NCBI RefSeq assembly: GCF_002285795.1
Contig: NZ_CP022961.1
Coordinates: 6,414,501 to 6,478,500, forward strand
DNA from: Plantactinospora sp. KBS50
GTDB taxonomy: Bacteria > Actinomycetota > Actinomycetes > Mycobacteriales > Micromonosporaceae
Length of the DNA stretch: 64,000 bases
Direction of reading: 5' to 3'
Both the position numbers and the translations under genes were made by a program. Positions 62,892 through 64,000 of this stretch are shown here, piece by piece (the first letter of the stretch is position 1; each line of letters begins with the position of its first letter). Under the pieces are notes generated by a model. It did not search any database. It saw nothing but the letters and a program-made list of their open reading frames with translations, and was not told the origin of the DNA.

Positions 62892-63962
62892 GTGTCGGTG
62901 CGGGAAGCGGAAGACTGGCCGGTGGCGGAGGCCGACGAACGGTCGTCGGCCCGGTCCACCGGGTCCGGCGGCTGGCGCGATCCGGCCCGCCGGGTGCTGA
63001 CGATCCTGGTCCTGGTCATGGTCGTCGCCGCGGTGGGGCTAGCCTTGCGGGACCAGGACTGGTCGGCGTTGCGCTCGGCCACCAGGGATCGGCCGCCCAC
63101 CGAGTTCGCACTCTTCGTCGGGATCGCGTTCCTGCTCAATGCCATCTCCGTGGTGCTGACCATGGTGTCGTGGCGGGAAATGATGTCTGGGCTCGGCGAG
63201 CGACTGAGCCTGGCGGCGGCGCTACGGATCTTCTTCGTCGGCCAGTTCGCCAAGTTCGTACCCGGCAAGGTGCTGGGTTTCGTCGTGGCCATCCGGATGG
63301 GCAAGGCGGTCGGAGTATCGGCGGGCCGGATGGCGTACGCATGGCTGCTTTCGCTGGTGGTGGTCATGCTCACCGGCGCCACCGCCGGGCTGGCCGCCGG
63401 CCCGGAGGTCTTCGGAGCCTCGGCCGCCTGGTTGGGGCTGGCCGCGGTGCCGATCATGGTCGTGCTTGTCCGTCCGGCGCTGCTGGGCCGGGCGGCGACG
63501 CTCGCGGCTGCGATACTGCGGCGGCCGTCGCCGGCCGCGGACGTCTCCGGGCGGGGAGTCCGTCGCGCGGTGCTCGTGCAGCTCGGCGCATGGCTGATCG
63601 GCGGACTCCACCTCTGGGTGCTCGCGGTCGCGATGAACGCGGCACCGGCACGCTCGTTCCTGCTCTGCGTGGGGGCGTTCGGTCTCGGCGCGGTCACCGG
63701 GATGCTGGCCGTGTTCGCCCCGGAGGGCATCGGCGTTCGCGAGGTGGTCCTGTTGGCCGCGCTTGGCGTGGCCCTGCCGCTGCCGGTGGCCGGGGTGGTG
63801 GTGTTGGTGAGCCGACTGGTGGTCACCCTGAGCGAGTTGACCACGGCCGGAGTGGCCCTGCTGATAAGTGAGATCCACCGTCGGGCACTGGCGAACGACC
63901 GGGCCGGAGTGGCCCCTGACGCTCGGGCCGAGGTGACGTCGATTCGACGTGCGGACGTTTGA
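62892..63962 (+). CDS. UPF0104/lysylphosphatidylglycerol synthase-like membrane protein
   Basis: A 356-residue protein with about eight helices of the LPG_synthase_TM/UPF0104 family: VLTILVLVMVVAAVGLAL, FALFVGIAFLLNAISVVLTM, FFVGQFAKFVPGKVLGFVVA (the GQ-K-PG family signature), GGLHLWVLAVAMNAAP and FAPEGIGVREVVLLAALG, the last two matching the conserved PEGIGVRE block. Only the membrane part is present, without the aminoacyl-transferase domain, so it is more likely a flippase-like or glycolipid-related protein. GTG start follows TGGTGGAG. Last complete gene; 38 bases without features remain after it. Confidence 0.87.
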   Translation: MSVREAEDWPVAEADERSSARSTGSGGWRDPARRVLTILVLVMVVAAVGLALRDQDWSALRSATRDRPPTEFALFVGIAFLLNAISVVLTMVSWREMMSGLGERLSLAAALRIFFVGQFAKFVPGKVLGFVVAIRMGKAVGVSAGRMAYAWLLSLVVVMLTGATAGLAAGPEVFGASAAWLGLAAVPIMVVLVRPALLGRAATLAAAILRRPSPAADVSGRGVRRAVLVQLGAWLIGGLHLWVLAVAMNAAPARSFLLCVGAFGLGAVTGMLAVFAPEGIGVREVVLLAALGVALPLPVAGVVVLVSRLVVTLSELTTAGVALLISEIHRRALANDRAGVAPDARAEVTSIRRADV

Positions 63963-64000
63963 TTCGTCACGCCACGATGGGTCCGGTTCGCCCGGCTTTC

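Overview
The window is high-GC actinobacterial DNA with dense, overlapping genes, frequent GTG starts, Tat-type and Ser/Thr/Pro-linked secreted glycosidases and IdeR-, Nur-, NrdR- and CebR-type sites. Gene content (CBM2 xylanase and arabinofuranosidase, SARP regulator, class Ia RNR behind a B12 riboswitch) fits a filamentous soil actinomycete, most likely Micromonosporaceae; this is inference from style and gene families, not a database match. No tRNA, rRNA, CRISPR array or insertion sequence was seen.

Layout. 1-3.8 kb: 5' end of katG, a secreted GH11 xylanase, and a FAD monooxygenase divergent from its TetR regulator. 3.9-9.6 kb: an iron-box-controlled NRPS-independent siderophore operon (ATP-grasp, two IucA/IucC synthetases, PLP decarboxylase) with the enzyme set of vibrioferrin-type pathways. 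9.6-10.5 kb: Fe-type superoxide dismutase behind a Nur-like nickel operator. 10.6-17.9 kb: a lipoprotein, then nrdAB and metE, each behind its own cobalamin riboswitch; the two riboswitches are almost identical over about 80 bases. 18-32.6 kb: secreted proteins, an SGNH hydrolase with a long Ser/Gly/Pro repeat, a SARP regulator, an ArsR/AHSA1 pair, a phosphoesterase, an MFS protein and membrane proteins. 32.8-37.3 kb: glyoxylate shunt (aceA-aceB) divergent from a RamB-type regulator. 37.4-43.5 kb: PepSY membrane protein, a modification-dependent restriction enzyme, a decayed phoX phosphatase fragment and a GGDEF-EAL protein.

43.5-51 kb is the most unusual locus: a minus-strand RiPP-like cluster with a prolyl-oligopeptidase-type S9 peptidase, a 51-residue candidate precursor, a B12-type radical SAM RiPP maturase, a DUF5825-like protein, a cytochrome P450 and an MFS exporter. 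The precursor has a near-perfect Shine-Dalgarno but no stop codon separates it from the peptidase, so it is both an internal gene and the in-frame C-terminus of the peptidase.

51-60.2 kb is a sugar-uptake locus: a frameshifted GH81 beta-1,3-glucanase, a LacI regulator, an ABC importer (binding protein and two permeases, no ATPase) and a GH1 beta-glucosidase. GH81 and the ABC operon share GAGAGCGCTCTC operators, suggesting a beta-1,3-glucan regulon. The adjacent GH62 arabinofuranosidase instead carries a CebR-type GGGAGCGCTCCC site. The window ends with a pterin dehydratase-VOC fusion and a UPF0104-type membrane protein.
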